The notes: a model not told the origin generated them from the sequence alone. Shown: positions 30,904 through 39,821, counted from the first letter of the stretch. The stretch: DNA of 41,158 nucleotides from Actinomycetes bacterium (GCA_023436775.1 JAEZHW010000090.1:1-41158), one strand, 5' to 3'. Translations and numbers: made by a program.

Positions 30904-33231
30904 ATGACGGAACAACAGAAGCGCCGATCACGCGCCGCACTCGCGGGCCTTGTCTCGGCCGCGCTCATCGGCGGCGGCCTGGCGGCGGCGACAGCCGCAG
31001 GGGCAGCAACCACGGTGAACGCGACGCTGCAGACGACGCCTGAGAAGATCGAACTCAAGGGCGAATGGGGGATCTACGACGACATGACCGGCTGGCCGGT
31101 TGTGGGTCCGAACACGACCGAGATCACTGTGCAGCTGCCGGATCAGATCCTCCCCACGGTGCCGCAACAATTGGAGTGGGCCTTGGTCAAGGAGCCGAAC
31201 CTTGGGACGGTAACGCAGACGCTGGTGACACCATTCCAGCCGGCCGAGCTGTTCGAGACCGCCCAGGTACTGACCCTGGGTGCAGGCGTGCTCCAGGCCG
31301 CATACGAGGTGGATGGCTCCGGCGCCATTGAATTCACGTCCTGGGGTACTGATGGCAGCCAACTCGATGGCAACTTGGTGCAACTGCACGTGTGGTTCCA
31401 ATACGACGAGAACTACCTCGGCGAGACGGCCAGCTTTGAGTTGACCAGCGACAACAGTGCTTCGTTCACCTGGACCTACAAGTACTATTCGAATGCGTCG
31501 GCACCCCTCGAGGTGCTCCCGGGCGACACGCTGGTGGTGCAGCGTGGTAGCGGCAGCTTGAGTTTCCTGCAGGGACCGAGCACCGCGCAATGGTCGACGA
31601 GCCCGACCGCGATTGCCGAGGAGAACTATCTGGGCGTGCGTCCGGGCTTTACCGCTCCGGTGACGGTGAAGTCCATCACCGCCTCGACGGTGACCCTGCA
31701 GCTGCCGACAACCATCGCGTCCAATGTGCGTGCGCAGAGTGACCTCGCGGTGGTCTTCTCGCTGCGCTATGGCGAGGGTCAGCTTGTGGGCAGCGTGCCC
31801 ATCAAGCTCAAGGACCAGTTCAGCAACCCGGGTTCGCTGGACTTCAACACCCCGCACGTGGGTATCGAGGTCGGGATGCTCGGCAGCGTGCTGCTGGAGC
31901 CCACCCCCGACGAGGCCCTGTTCGAGTGGGTGTTGAACGGGGTCGTTGTTGCCAGCGGCGAACTGCCCTCGCTGAAGTACATCCCCCAGCCCGAAGACGT
32001 CGGCAAGACGCTGGTGTTCCGGCTGACGATGACCAAGGCAGGGTTCCCGACCCTGGTGGTGCAGAGCAAGCCGCAGAAGGTTCGTGCGGGAATCCTGCAG
32101 AACGATGGCGTGACCCTGCTGGGCACCCCTGCGGTCGGCGAGACGGTCGCGGTGGACACGGGATACTGGTTCCAGCAGAACGGCAGCAATGCGGTCACCG
32201 CGACCTATCAGTGGCTCCGTGACGGCAAGGCGATCGCCGGTGCCACCTCGGTCAGCTACAACCCGGTGGCAGCGGACGTGGGCAAGACCCTCTCGGTGAA
32301 GGTGACGTTTGCGGCACCAGGTCACGAGACCGTGACCGTGACGGTCAAGGCCGGCAAGGTGACCAAGGCCCTCGTGCCGAGCCCAGCGCAGTACACGCTG
32401 AATGGTTCGATGCTGGTGGGGGCGACGCTCTCGATCAACACCAGCGCGTGGGACGGCGGGGGCTACACCCTGAAGTACCAGTGGCTGGTGGACAATGCGA
32501 AGGTCAAGGGGGCGACGAAGTCGACCTTTGTCGTGCCAGCCTCGGCCTATGGCAAGTACGTGGGATTGTTGCTGACGGTCAGCAAGTCGGGCTACCAGAC
32601 CGCGACCTTCCGCTACTACACGAGCAGCTGGGTCGGCTTTGGTGATCCGCTGCGCCCGAACAGCGGTGACTTCATCGTGGACCAGCCGGTTGTTGGCAAG
32701 AAGATCAAGGTGCGTCCGGATGCCAACAATGCCGGGTTCGTGTCCGGGACGACATTCCGCTACCAGTGGATCAAACTCAATGGCAACGTGCCGATCCCGG
32801 GTGCCACCTCCAGCACCTTCACGCCAACGCTCGACCTGCTGGGCCAGCCGATTGGCGTGATGGTGACCGCGCAGAAGACGGGTTACCCCCCGATGTATTT
32901 GCAGACCTATGCGTTGAGCCCCTACGTGCTCAACACCTACAAGACGGTCATACCGAAGATCGTCGGCACCGCCAAGGTGGGGCAGACGCTCAGCGCGGTG
33001 ACGGGTGCCTGGTACCCGACTCCGGGCCTGGTGGGGCGCAACGACTACACCTTCCAGTGGCTGCGCAACGGCAAGGTCATTGCGGGTGCCACTGGCTCCA
33101 CCTACACCCTGGTGAAGGCCGATAAGGGGAAGCAGATCCAGGTGCGGGTGAGCGTGGCTGCAAACGGCAACAGCGCGAAGGGCTATGGCGCAGCCAGCGC
33201 CACGAGCGCCAAGACGGCCAAGGTCAAGTAG
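30904..33231 (+). CDS. Secreted Ig-like repeat protein, paralogue 1
   Basis: A 775-residue exported protein. A signal peptide (basic RRSR, hydrophobic core, ALIGGGLAAATAAGAA) starts at the ATG, preceded by GGGGTGGG. Residues ~35-300 form a unique N-terminal region. Then come five repeats of ~95 residues, each with an aromatic-Gln/Glu-Trp core (FEW at 340, YQW at 435, 525 and 620, FQW at 717), a G-A-T turn and a VGKTLxVxVT strand, typical of actinobacterial Ig-like surface domains. No LPxTG, membrane anchor or catalytic motif is seen; it ends AKTAKVK. It may be an adhesin or cell-surface scaffold. It is paralogous to the next gene. Confidence 0.85.
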   Translation: MTEQQKRRSRAALAGLVSAALIGGGLAAATAAGAATTVNATLQTTPEKIELKGEWGIYDDMTGWPVVGPNTTEITVQLPDQILPTVPQQLEWALVKEPNLGTVTQTLVTPFQPAELFETAQVLTLGAGVLQAAYEVDGSGAIEFTSWGTDGSQLDGNLVQLHVWFQYDENYLGETASFELTSDNSASFTWTYKYYSNASAPLEVLPGDTLVVQRGSGSLSFLQGPSTAQWSTSPTAIAEENYLGVRPGFTAPVTVKSITASTVTLQLPTTIASNVRAQSDLAVVFSLRYGEGQLVGSVPIKLKDQFSNPGSLDFNTPHVGIEVGMLGSVLLEPTPDEALFEWVLNGVVVASGELPSLKYIPQPEDVGKTLVFRLTMTKAGFPTLVVQSKPQKVRAGILQNDGVTLLGTPAVGETVAVDTGYWFQQNGSNAVTATYQWLRDGKAIAGATSVSYNPVAADVGKTLSVKVTFAAPGHETVTVTVKAGKVTKALVPSPAQYTLNGSMLVGATLSINTSAWDGGGYTLKYQWLVDNAKVKGATKSTFVVPASAYGKYVGLLLTVSKSGYQTATFRYYTSSWVGFGDPLRPNSGDFIVDQPVVGKKIKVRPDANNAGFVSGTTFRYQWIKLNGNVPIPGATSSTFTPTLDLLGQPIGVMVTAQKTGYPPMYLQTYALSPYVLNTYKTVIPKIVGTAKVGQTLSAVTGAWYPTPGLVGRNDYTFQWLRNGKVIAGATGSTYTLVKADKGKQIQVRVSVAANGNSAKGYGAASATSAKTAKVK

Positions 33232-33245
33232 CCCAGGAACAACCG

Positions 33246-33279
33246 CTGTGGGGTGTGGCATTCGTGCCGCACCCCACAG
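33246..33279 (+). terminator. UUCG-loop terminator after Ig-repeat gene 1
   Basis: CTGTGGGGTG pairs with CACCCCACAG, then after one mismatch GGCA/TGCC closes a TTCG tetraloop. The structure is very stable. The T-tract is poor (TCATACAT). The remaining gap to 33458 holds a TAGACA -10-like hexamer near 33383 and little else. Confidence 0.8.
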
Positions 33280-33458
33280 TCATACATCGGGCCGGAAACG
33301 GCCGCGCTGGCAGTCCTGTCGGCCTCGTCTGTAGGGCATCGCACAAAAATGTGAACCCAAGCAACAAATTTGCCGAGGTTACTAGACATCCATGTGGAAA
33401 ACACCCATGATGCTGCATGGGGCGCGGGGTGAGCGCCCATCAGGATTGGGGTGGAATT

Positions 33459-35123
33459 GTGCTGAACGTAGCAAGTCGACGTGCAGCTCTGCGGAGCGCG
33501 ATCGGTGGTGGATTGGCGTTGACGCTGGTCGTGTCAGGGCTGTTGGCAGCCTCGACGGCGGGGGCCGCGGTGATAGCGCTGGATGAGGCTGACGCGCCGG
33601 TGATCGCCTCGAATGGGGTCATCGACGCGGCCACGTCAGACCCGGCGCCGGCGGCGGGGGTCGACGACGAGACGACTCCGGGTGCGGGATCCGCGGTAGC
33701 AGGCGCTGCGGGGATCAGCGAGTCGACGGTCTTGCAGTTCCCGACTCCCTACGTCGGGCGCGCGGTCACGCTCAGCAACGAGTTCGAATTCGACTACGAC
33801 ACCGAGACGGTGATCCTCACCTGGTACGTGGGCGGCAAGGTGGCTGTGGTCGGCGACTGGCCGTATGAGCGATTCACTCCGACGCTTGCTGACGTCGGCA
33901 AGACGCTGCAGGCGCGACTTCAGGCCACCGTGGAGGGCGGACAGACCTTCGATGTCTGGAGCCTGCCGCAAACCATTCGCCTGGGCGTCCTCGATGCGTC
34001 GTCATTCATCGTCTATGGCGAAGCGAAGGTCGGGGAACTGCTGCAGGTCGACGGTACGTGGTGGACGCAGCAGTATCAGCCCGCTACCTTGCAGTACCAG
34101 TGGCTGCGCGATGGCGCCAAGATCAGCGGTGCCACGAAGGCCAACTACACGGTGTCCTCGAAGGACATCGGCAAGCGCATCGGCGTCCGCGTGACCGGCT
34201 CGGCCGAGGGCCACGAGACCCTCGTGCGGACGCACACCGTTGGCAAGGTGGTCAAGGGCACATTCCGGAACCCGGTCTCTTCGGTGCTCAGCGGCGACCT
34301 GCTGATTGGGGCGACGCTCGTTGCGCCGGATGGCACGTGGTTGGGCAACGGCACCACCCTCAAGTACCAGTGGTACGTAGAAGGCAAGGCCGTGAAGGGT
34401 GCAACCAAGCGCACGTTCAAGTTGCCGGGTTCCGCGTACGGCAAGTTCGTGTCCGTGCGCGTGACGGTCACGAAGTCCGGATACAACAAGCTCGTCTGGC
34501 GCTTCTCGGCGATCGACCCGGTGGACCGTGAAGGCGAACTGTATGTGGCCGACGGTTCGGTGCTGACGCTTGGGGAACTGGTCGTGGGCAAGAAGGCGAC
34601 GGTCAGCCACGCGGACAACAACGGTGGCTTCGCGCCAGGGACCAAGTTCCGCTACCAGTGGATCGACATGAGCACGATGCAACCGATCCCTGGTGCGACG
34701 AAGGCGAGCTACACGCCGACGCGCGACATGGCAGGCAAGCAGGTGATCGTGCACGTGTATGGAACCAAGGACGGCTATGTCGGCAAGTTTGTCGCGGTCA
34801 CGCCCCAGAACAATTACGTCGCCAATGCCTACAAGACGGTGACGCCAACAATCTCTGGCACCGCCGCCGTCGGCAAGACGCTGACCGCGAGCACCGGCTC
34901 CTGGAGCCCGACCCCGGGCAAGCAGGGCCGCGCGGACTACACCTTCCAGTGGCTTCGGAACGGCGTGGCGATTGACGGCGCCACGGGGAAGACCTACACG
35001 GTGACCGCGGCTGATCGAGGAGCGCAACTCCAGGTCCGAGTCAGCGTCGCAGCGTCTGGTGACTACAACACCAAGATCGTGGCCGCTAGCAAGACCAGCG
35101 CGAAGACGGCGAAGGTGAAGTAA
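33459..35123 (+). CDS. Secreted Ig-like repeat protein, paralogue 2
   Basis: A 554-residue exported protein. GTG 33459 is chosen because GGGGTGG lies five bases upstream, the same signal as its paralogue, and because the signal peptide (RRAALRSAIGGGLALTLVVSG, ending STAGAA) then begins normally; the frame is open 14 codons further. Five ~95-residue repeats are centred on TWY at 121-123, YQW at 213, 303 and 399, and FQW at 496. The last three repeats align clearly with those of the preceding protein, including the VVGKK, NAYKTV and the shared C-terminus SAKTAKVK. It lacks the long unique N-terminal region. No anchor or enzyme motif is visible. Confidence 0.85.
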   Translation: MLNVASRRAALRSAIGGGLALTLVVSGLLAASTAGAAVIALDEADAPVIASNGVIDAATSDPAPAAGVDDETTPGAGSAVAGAAGISESTVLQFPTPYVGRAVTLSNEFEFDYDTETVILTWYVGGKVAVVGDWPYERFTPTLADVGKTLQARLQATVEGGQTFDVWSLPQTIRLGVLDASSFIVYGEAKVGELLQVDGTWWTQQYQPATLQYQWLRDGAKISGATKANYTVSSKDIGKRIGVRVTGSAEGHETLVRTHTVGKVVKGTFRNPVSSVLSGDLLIGATLVAPDGTWLGNGTTLKYQWYVEGKAVKGATKRTFKLPGSAYGKFVSVRVTVTKSGYNKLVWRFSAIDPVDREGELYVADGSVLTLGELVVGKKATVSHADNNGGFAPGTKFRYQWIDMSTMQPIPGATKASYTPTRDMAGKQVIVHVYGTKDGYVGKFVAVTPQNNYVANAYKTVTPTISGTAAVGKTLTASTGSWSPTPGKQGRADYTFQWLRNGVAIDGATGKTYTVTAADRGAQLQVRVSVAASGDYNTKIVAASKTSAKTAKVK

Positions 35124-35144
35124 CCCGGCAACGTCGGTACGGAC

Positions 35145-35179
35145 GCGAGGGGTGCGTGGCTTCGGCGCGCACCCCTCGC
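35145..35179 (+). terminator. UUCG-loop terminator after Ig-repeat gene 2
   Basis: A 12-bp stem GCGAGGGGTGCG/CGCACCCCTCGC, with a short inner stem closed by a TTCG loop. It resembles the terminator of the paralogue in design and is followed by TGTTGCC. Confidence 0.82.
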
Positions 35180-35200
35180 TGTTGCCCAGGCCCCGACCGA

Positions 35201-35206
35201 TAGAAT
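35201..35206 (+). promoter_or_regulatory. -10 box TAGAAT, leaderless metG operon
   Basis: TAGAAT is followed by seven bases and the GTG of metG. There is no ribosome-binding site. The box lies just after the terminator of the Ig-repeat gene, so the essential operon has its own promoter. Confidence 0.55.
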
Positions 35207-35213
35207 CAACACC

Positions 35214-36815
35214 GTGTCTGAGCGCTTCTACCTGACCACGCCCATCTTCTATGTGAACGATGTGCCGCACATCGGCCACGCCTACACCGAGGTCGCCGCC
35301 GACGTGCTGGCGCGTTGGCACCGCGGCCGTGGCGATGACACCTGGCTGCTCACCGGTACGGACGAGCATGGTCAGAAGATCCTGCGCACTGCCACGGCGA
35401 ACGGCACCACTCCGCAGGCCTGGGCCGACAAGCTGGTCGCCGAGGCGTGGAAGCCGCTGTTGGAGACGCTCAACATCTCGAATGACGACTTCATTCGCAC
35501 CACCGAGGAGCGCCACGAGGTCAACGTGCAGCGCTTCTTGCAGCACCTCTACGACACCGGCTGGATCACCACCGGTGACTACGAGGGGCACTACTGCGTC
35601 GGCTGCGAAGAGTTCAAGCAGCCCAGCGACCTCGTCCCCGGCACCGGCGGCTACGAGGGCGAACTGGTCTGCGCCATTCACTCGCGCCCGACCGAGTTGG
35701 TCAAGGAGCGGAACTACTTCTTTAAGCTCTCGGCGTTCCAGCAGCCGCTGCTGGACCTGTACGAGCAGAACCCGACCTTCATCCAGCCCGAATCGGCACG
35801 CAACGAGGTCATCTCGTTCGTGAAGGGCGGCCTGGACGACCTGTCGATCTCGCGCACCACCTTCGACTGGGGTGTCAAGGTGCCGTGGGACGAGTCGCAC
35901 GTGGTCTACGTGTGGTTTGACGCGCTGCTGAACTACATCACCGCGATCGGCTACGGCCAGGACGACGAGGCGCTCGCCGCCCGCTGGCCGGGCGTCCACC
36001 TCGTGGGGAAGGACATTCTGCGATTCCACGCCGTGATCTGGCCGGCGATGCTGATGGCTGCGGGCCTGGAACCGCCTCGCGGCATCTTTGGTCACGGCTG
36101 GCTGCTGGTTGGCGGCGAGAAGATGTCGAAGTCGAAGCTGACCGGTATCGCCCCGACGCAGATCACCGACACCTTCGGCACCGACGCCTTCCGCTACTAC
36201 TTCATGCGTGCCATCGCCTTCGGATCGGACGGCTCGTTCAGCTGGGAAGACATCGCGGCCCGCTACGAGGCGGACCTCGCCAACGGCTTCGGCAACCTCG
36301 CTTCGCGGGTCACCGCCATGATCGGGCGCTACTTTGACGGTGCGCTGCCGGCGGCGGGCGAGCGGACGGACGCGGACGAGGCGATCGTCGCCACGGCCCG
36401 CGCCGCGTTCGAAGCCGCGGACGCAGCCATCGAACGCTTTGCCATCCACGAGGCCATCGCCTCGATCTGGACGCTGGTGGACGACCTGAACGGGTACATC
36501 ACCGATCAGGAGCCGTGGGCACTGGCCAAGGACGAGTCGCTGCGTGGGCGTCTGGGCACCGTGCTGAACACCGCCGCCGAGGGCTTGCGCGTCCTCGCAC
36601 AGTTGCTGCACCCAGTGATGCCGGTCGCGACCGACACGCTGTGGACCACCCTGGGTGCGGATGCCGCACTGGGCGCTCTGTCGGCTCGTTCGCTGCAGGA
36701 TGCTGGCGTCTGGGGCCTGCTGCCGGAGGGCACGCAGGTGTCGGCGCTGACCCCGCTGTTCCCGCGCGTTGATCCGGACGCGGTGCCGACCACGCCGGGG
36801 GCGACGCAGGCATGA
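35214..36815 (+). CDS. metG: Methionyl-tRNA synthetase
   Basis: A 533-residue class I synthetase that charges tRNA-Met. The HIGH motif is at residues 19-22 (PHIGHAYTE), KMSKS at 303-307, and the zinc-knuckle insertion shows YCVGCEEF and a second Cys/His group in LVCAIH. FYVNDVPHIGH and YVWFDALLNYI are strongly conserved. The protein ends soon after the anticodon-binding helical domain and lacks the C-terminal EMAP/tRNA-binding domain found in some bacteria, as is normal for actinobacteria. It is the first gene of an operon with tatD and ksgA; its TGA overlaps the tatD ATG. Confidence 0.96.
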   Translation: MSERFYLTTPIFYVNDVPHIGHAYTEVAADVLARWHRGRGDDTWLLTGTDEHGQKILRTATANGTTPQAWADKLVAEAWKPLLETLNISNDDFIRTTEERHEVNVQRFLQHLYDTGWITTGDYEGHYCVGCEEFKQPSDLVPGTGGYEGELVCAIHSRPTELVKERNYFFKLSAFQQPLLDLYEQNPTFIQPESARNEVISFVKGGLDDLSISRTTFDWGVKVPWDESHVVYVWFDALLNYITAIGYGQDDEALAARWPGVHLVGKDILRFHAVIWPAMLMAAGLEPPRGIFGHGWLLVGGEKMSKSKLTGIAPTQITDTFGTDAFRYYFMRAIAFGSDGSFSWEDIAARYEADLANGFGNLASRVTAMIGRYFDGALPAAGERTDADEAIVATARAAFEAADAAIERFAIHEAIASIWTLVDDLNGYITDQEPWALAKDESLRGRLGTVLNTAAEGLRVLAQLLHPVMPVATDTLWTTLGADAALGALSARSLQDAGVWGLLPEGTQVSALTPLFPRVDPDAVPTTPGATQA

Positions 36816-37693
36816 GCGACGCAGCCGTGACGCCCGGCTCGACGTATCCGCCCGTACCGGAACCGATTGGGGTCCCGGTCTACGACAACCACACCCACCT
36901 GAACCTGTTCATGGGTGATGACCAGCTTGGCCCTGCGGCGCAGTTGGCGAAGGCGACCGAGGCGGGTGTCGTCGGCGTGATCCAGGTCGGGGTCGATCTG
37001 GAGACGAGCCGGGTGAGCGCGGCGCTGGCTGCTGAGCACGCGAACGTGCTGGCTGCGGTCGCGATCCACCCGAACGCCGCACCCGAGCTGGTGTTGGCCG
37101 GCAAGCTCGACGAGACGATGGCCGAGATCGAGGCGCTGGCGCGCCAGCCGCGCGTCGCCGTGATTGGCGAGACCGGCCTCGATTTCTACCGCACCGAGGG
37201 CGAGGACAACATCGCCGCGCAGACCCACAGCTTCGAGGCGCACCTCGAGTTGGCGAAGCAGCTCGGCATGCCGCTGCAGATTCACGACCGCAACGCCCAC
37301 GATGCCGTCGTCGAAACCCTGCTGCGCGTCGGCGCACCCGAAAAGACCGTGTTCCACTGCTTCTCGGGCGACACTGACCTGGTCGAGATCTGCGCGAAGC
37401 ATGGCTGGTACATGTCCTTCGCCGGCAACGTGACCTTCAAGAACGCGCAGGACCTGCGCGATGCCCTCGCCGCGGCCCCGCGCGAATTGGTGCTGGTCGA
37501 GACCGATGCCCCGTTCCTGACGCCGGCGCCGTGGCGTGGCCGACCGAACTCGCCGTATCTGATTCAGCACACGCTGCGCGTCATGGCTGAGGTCGCTGGC
37601 GAGGACCTGGAATCGTATGCCGAGCAGATCGCGGCGAACACGCTCGCGGTCTTCGGTCCGTGGGATGCTGCCCCGACCGGAGCGGCAGCCTAG
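36812..37693 (+). CDS. TatD family metal-dependent hydrolase (DNase)
   Basis: A 293-residue TIM-barrel hydrolase of the TatD/YcfH type. Metal ligands are visible in DNHTHLN, the Glu of IGETGLDFYRT, His in QIHDRNAH, HCFSGD and the final Asp in VETDAPFL, followed by the family motif WRGRPNSPY. Members act as Mg-dependent DNases or, for some, on D-aminoacyl or other substrates. It overlaps metG by four bases, and its TAG shares the G with the GTG of ksgA. This metG-tatD-ksgA order is conserved in actinobacteria. Confidence 0.94.
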   Translation: MSDAAVTPGSTYPPVPEPIGVPVYDNHTHLNLFMGDDQLGPAAQLAKATEAGVVGVIQVGVDLETSRVSAALAAEHANVLAAVAIHPNAAPELVLAGKLDETMAEIEALARQPRVAVIGETGLDFYRTEGEDNIAAQTHSFEAHLELAKQLGMPLQIHDRNAHDAVVETLLRVGAPEKTVFHCFSGDTDLVEICAKHGWYMSFAGNVTFKNAQDLRDALAAAPRELVLVETDAPFLTPAPWRGRPNSPYLIQHTLRVMAEVAGEDLESYAEQIAANTLAVFGPWDAAPTGAAA

Positions 37694-38547
37694 TGCCGGG
37701 CGGCCTGCTCGGCCCGGCGGAGGTGCGTGACCTCGCCGAACTGCTCGACGTGAGCCCGACCAAGAAGCTGGGCCAGAACTTTGTTGTCGACGGCAATACG
37801 GTGCGCAAGATTGTGCGGGCCGCGCAGTTGGTGCCGGGCGAGACGGTGCTGGAGGTCGGTCCGGGCCTCGGGTCGCTGACCCTGGGACTGCTGGAGGCCG
37901 GCCACCCGGTGGCGGCCGTCGAGATTGACCCGCGCCTGGCCGCCCAGTTGCCGACCACGGTGGCGCTGCAGCAGCCGGACGCACCGGCGCTGGAAGTGCT
38001 GCTGCACGATGCGATGACGGTGACGAGCCTGCCGGAGCCGGCCGGGGCCGCGCCCACCGCCTTGGTGGCGAACCTGCCGTACAACGTGTCGGTGCCCGTG
38101 CTGCTGCACCTGCTGGAGCATTTCCCGAACCTGCAGCGCACCCTGGTGATGGTGCAGGCCGAGGTGGGCCAGCGCCTTGCTGCGCAGCCCGGGTCGAAGG
38201 TCTACGGTGCCCCGAGCGCGAAGGCCGCCTGGTACGGCCCGTGGCGCCTGGCCGGCACGATCAGCCGCCAGGTGTTCTGGCCAGTGCCGAACGTGGACTC
38301 GATCCTGGTCGGCTTCGTGCGCCAAGCGGCGCCGGGCACCGAGGAGGAGCGCAAGGCCACCTTCCAGGTGATCGATGCCGCCTTCGGTCAGCGTCGCAAG
38401 ATGATGCGCCAGGCGCTCGCGGAGTTGATGGGATCGTCCACGGTGGCGGTCGAGGTGATGGAGCGCGCCGGGATTGATCCGACCGCGCGGGGTGAAGCGC
38501 TCGGGGTGCTGGACTTCTTGGCCATCGCGCGCGCCTGGAAGGGGTAG
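37693..38547 (+). CDS. rsmA: 16S rRNA (adenine(1518)-N6/adenine(1519)-N6)-dimethyltransferase
   Basis: A 284-residue KsgA enzyme that dimethylates two adenosines in the 3' hairpin of 16S rRNA during 30S maturation. Motifs: KKLGQNFVVD, SAM-binding LEVGPGLGSLTLGLLE, acidic VEIDPRL, and catalytic ANLPYNVSVPVL. The C-terminal helical domain contains FGQRRKMMRQAL. GTG 37693 is chosen because it is coupled to the tatD stop (TAGTG) and homology begins right after it. In most actinobacteria ispE follows; here a flavoenzyme does. Confidence 0.95.
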   Translation: MPGGLLGPAEVRDLAELLDVSPTKKLGQNFVVDGNTVRKIVRAAQLVPGETVLEVGPGLGSLTLGLLEAGHPVAAVEIDPRLAAQLPTTVALQQPDAPALEVLLHDAMTVTSLPEPAGAAPTALVANLPYNVSVPVLLHLLEHFPNLQRTLVMVQAEVGQRLAAQPGSKVYGAPSAKAAWYGPWRLAGTISRQVFWPVPNVDSILVGFVRQAAPGTEEERKATFQVIDAAFGQRRKMMRQALAELMGSSTVAVEVMERAGIDPTARGEALGVLDFLAIARAWKG

Positions 38548-38549
38548 CC

Positions 38550-39812
38550 ATGTCGCAGGGTGCAGGTTCGGGCGAGGCGGTGCTTGGGCGTGCACCGTGG
38601 CGCGGCTTCGCTGAGGCCAGCGAGTACGCGCAGTGGGTGGCCGCGGCCGAGGCGGCTGCTGCCGAACTGCTCACCGACGCGGTCGAGCGTGACCAGCTCG
38701 CCGGTCGCCCGGCCGAGGAAGTAGAGATCCTGCAGCGGCACGGCCTGCTGAACCTGCTGGTCCCCGCCGAGCACGGCGGCATCGGCGGTCACTGGTCGAC
38801 CGCTGCCGCGGCCGTGCGGGCGATCGGCACGGCGGACGGCTCGGCCGCGCAGCTGCTGGCGAACCACTACCTAAATCAAGCCTGCATCGGCTTGGTTGCT
38901 GACCCCGAACGACAGGGGGAGTGGTACGCGAAGTCGGCCGCTGGCACCTGGTTTTGGGCGGCAGCCACCAACCCCGGTGACCCGCCGGTGCGCCTTACCC
39001 GCGACGGTGATGGCCTGCAACTGGATGGTCGCAAGCGCTATGCCACCGGGGTAGCGCAGGCGGATGTGCTGATCGTCGCCGCCGAGGACGTGGCGGGGGT
39101 GCTGCCCGGCAGCGAGCCCGGCAGGCGCATCCTGATCGCCGTCGAGACCAGCCGCGGCGGCTTCATCGTCGAGAACGACTGGGATCGGATCGGGCAACGT
39201 CGCACCGGCTCATCGTCGGTCACGCTCGAGGGGGTGCCGGTGACGGCGGCGGATGTGCTCGGGGATCCGGGACGCGACTGGTTCGCCGCGCTGACCGCGC
39301 CGCTGGTGCAGCTGTTGTTCGCGAACCTGGACGCGGGCCTCGGGCGAGGTGCACTGACGCAGGTGGCCAGCCTCGTCTCCGCCAGGACCCGGCCGCTCGC
39401 TGGCGGCGAGGTGGGGGCATCGAGCGACCCGCTGCTGCACCGACTGCTCGGCGAACTGGATGCACACCTTGCCGCGGCCGAGGCGTTGCTGGACCGGATC
39501 GGCGCCGACTTCGAAGTGGCGCTGGATCGCTTCTGCACGCCGGGGGCGCCGGCGGTCACCGAGGCGGACCGGCACGCCCTGACCATCGCGGCGGCTCGGG
39601 CCAAGGTGGTCGCGGTGGATGCGGCGCTGGATGCGGCCAGCCGCGGCTACGAGGCGCTGGGCGCGAGCGGGACCGAGCGGTCCCTCGGCCTAGACCGCTT
39701 CTGGCGGGACCTGCGCACCCACTCGCTGCATGACTCGCTGGAGCACAAGCGCCGCGAGATCGGCGCCGCCCTGCTGGGCGCCGCCGCCCACGAGCCGACC
39801 CTCTACCGCTAA
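38550..39812 (+). CDS. Acyl-CoA dehydrogenase-fold flavoenzyme (DszC/SfnB-like)
   Basis: A 420-residue protein of the acyl-CoA dehydrogenase superfamily. The N-terminal helical domain includes LQRHGLLNLLVPAEHGGIGG, the middle beta domain TWFWAAATNP and LDGRKRYATGVAQAD, and the C-terminal helices end in GLDRFWRDLRTHSLHDSLEHK. That last segment, with Arg/His instead of the usual catalytic Glu region, is typical of the DszC/SfnB/HsaA-like monooxygenase branch that uses reduced flavin for sulfur acquisition. It starts two bases after ksgA with GGAAGGGG upstream, so it rides on the translation-gene operon. Its flavin reductase partner could be the one at the left end of the window. Confidence 0.82.
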   Translation: MSQGAGSGEAVLGRAPWRGFAEASEYAQWVAAAEAAAAELLTDAVERDQLAGRPAEEVEILQRHGLLNLLVPAEHGGIGGHWSTAAAAVRAIGTADGSAAQLLANHYLNQACIGLVADPERQGEWYAKSAAGTWFWAAATNPGDPPVRLTRDGDGLQLDGRKRYATGVAQADVLIVAAEDVAGVLPGSEPGRRILIAVETSRGGFIVENDWDRIGQRRTGSSSVTLEGVPVTAADVLGDPGRDWFAALTAPLVQLLFANLDAGLGRGALTQVASLVSARTRPLAGGEVGASSDPLLHRLLGELDAHLAAAEALLDRIGADFEVALDRFCTPGAPAVTEADRHALTIAAARAKVVAVDAALDAASRGYEALGASGTERSLGLDRFWRDLRTHSLHDSLEHKRREIGAALLGAAAHEPTLYR

Positions 39813-39821
39813 CCTGCCCGA

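Noticed and set aside
33340..33390. CACAAAAATGTGAACC upstream of the second Ig-repeat gene, resembling part of the regulatory module
   Set aside because: It lacks the TTGTTACA core, the promoter spacing and the partner site; the resemblance is limited to a CACA/TGTG palindrome.
30904..35123. Repeats in the Ig-like genes as a DNA tandem array or CRISPR-like structure
   Set aside because: The periodicity is about 285 bp and is conserved at protein level only; units differ in DNA and keep the reading frame.
34002..36611. An 869-codon open frame on the minus strand across the second Ig-repeat gene and metG, and similar long minus-strand frames at 30928-33261, 19008-21203, 14501-16354 and 2897-4441
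   Set aside because: They run antisense to genes with clear motifs, have low-complexity Arg/His/Gly-rich translations and exist because of GC-rich third positions.
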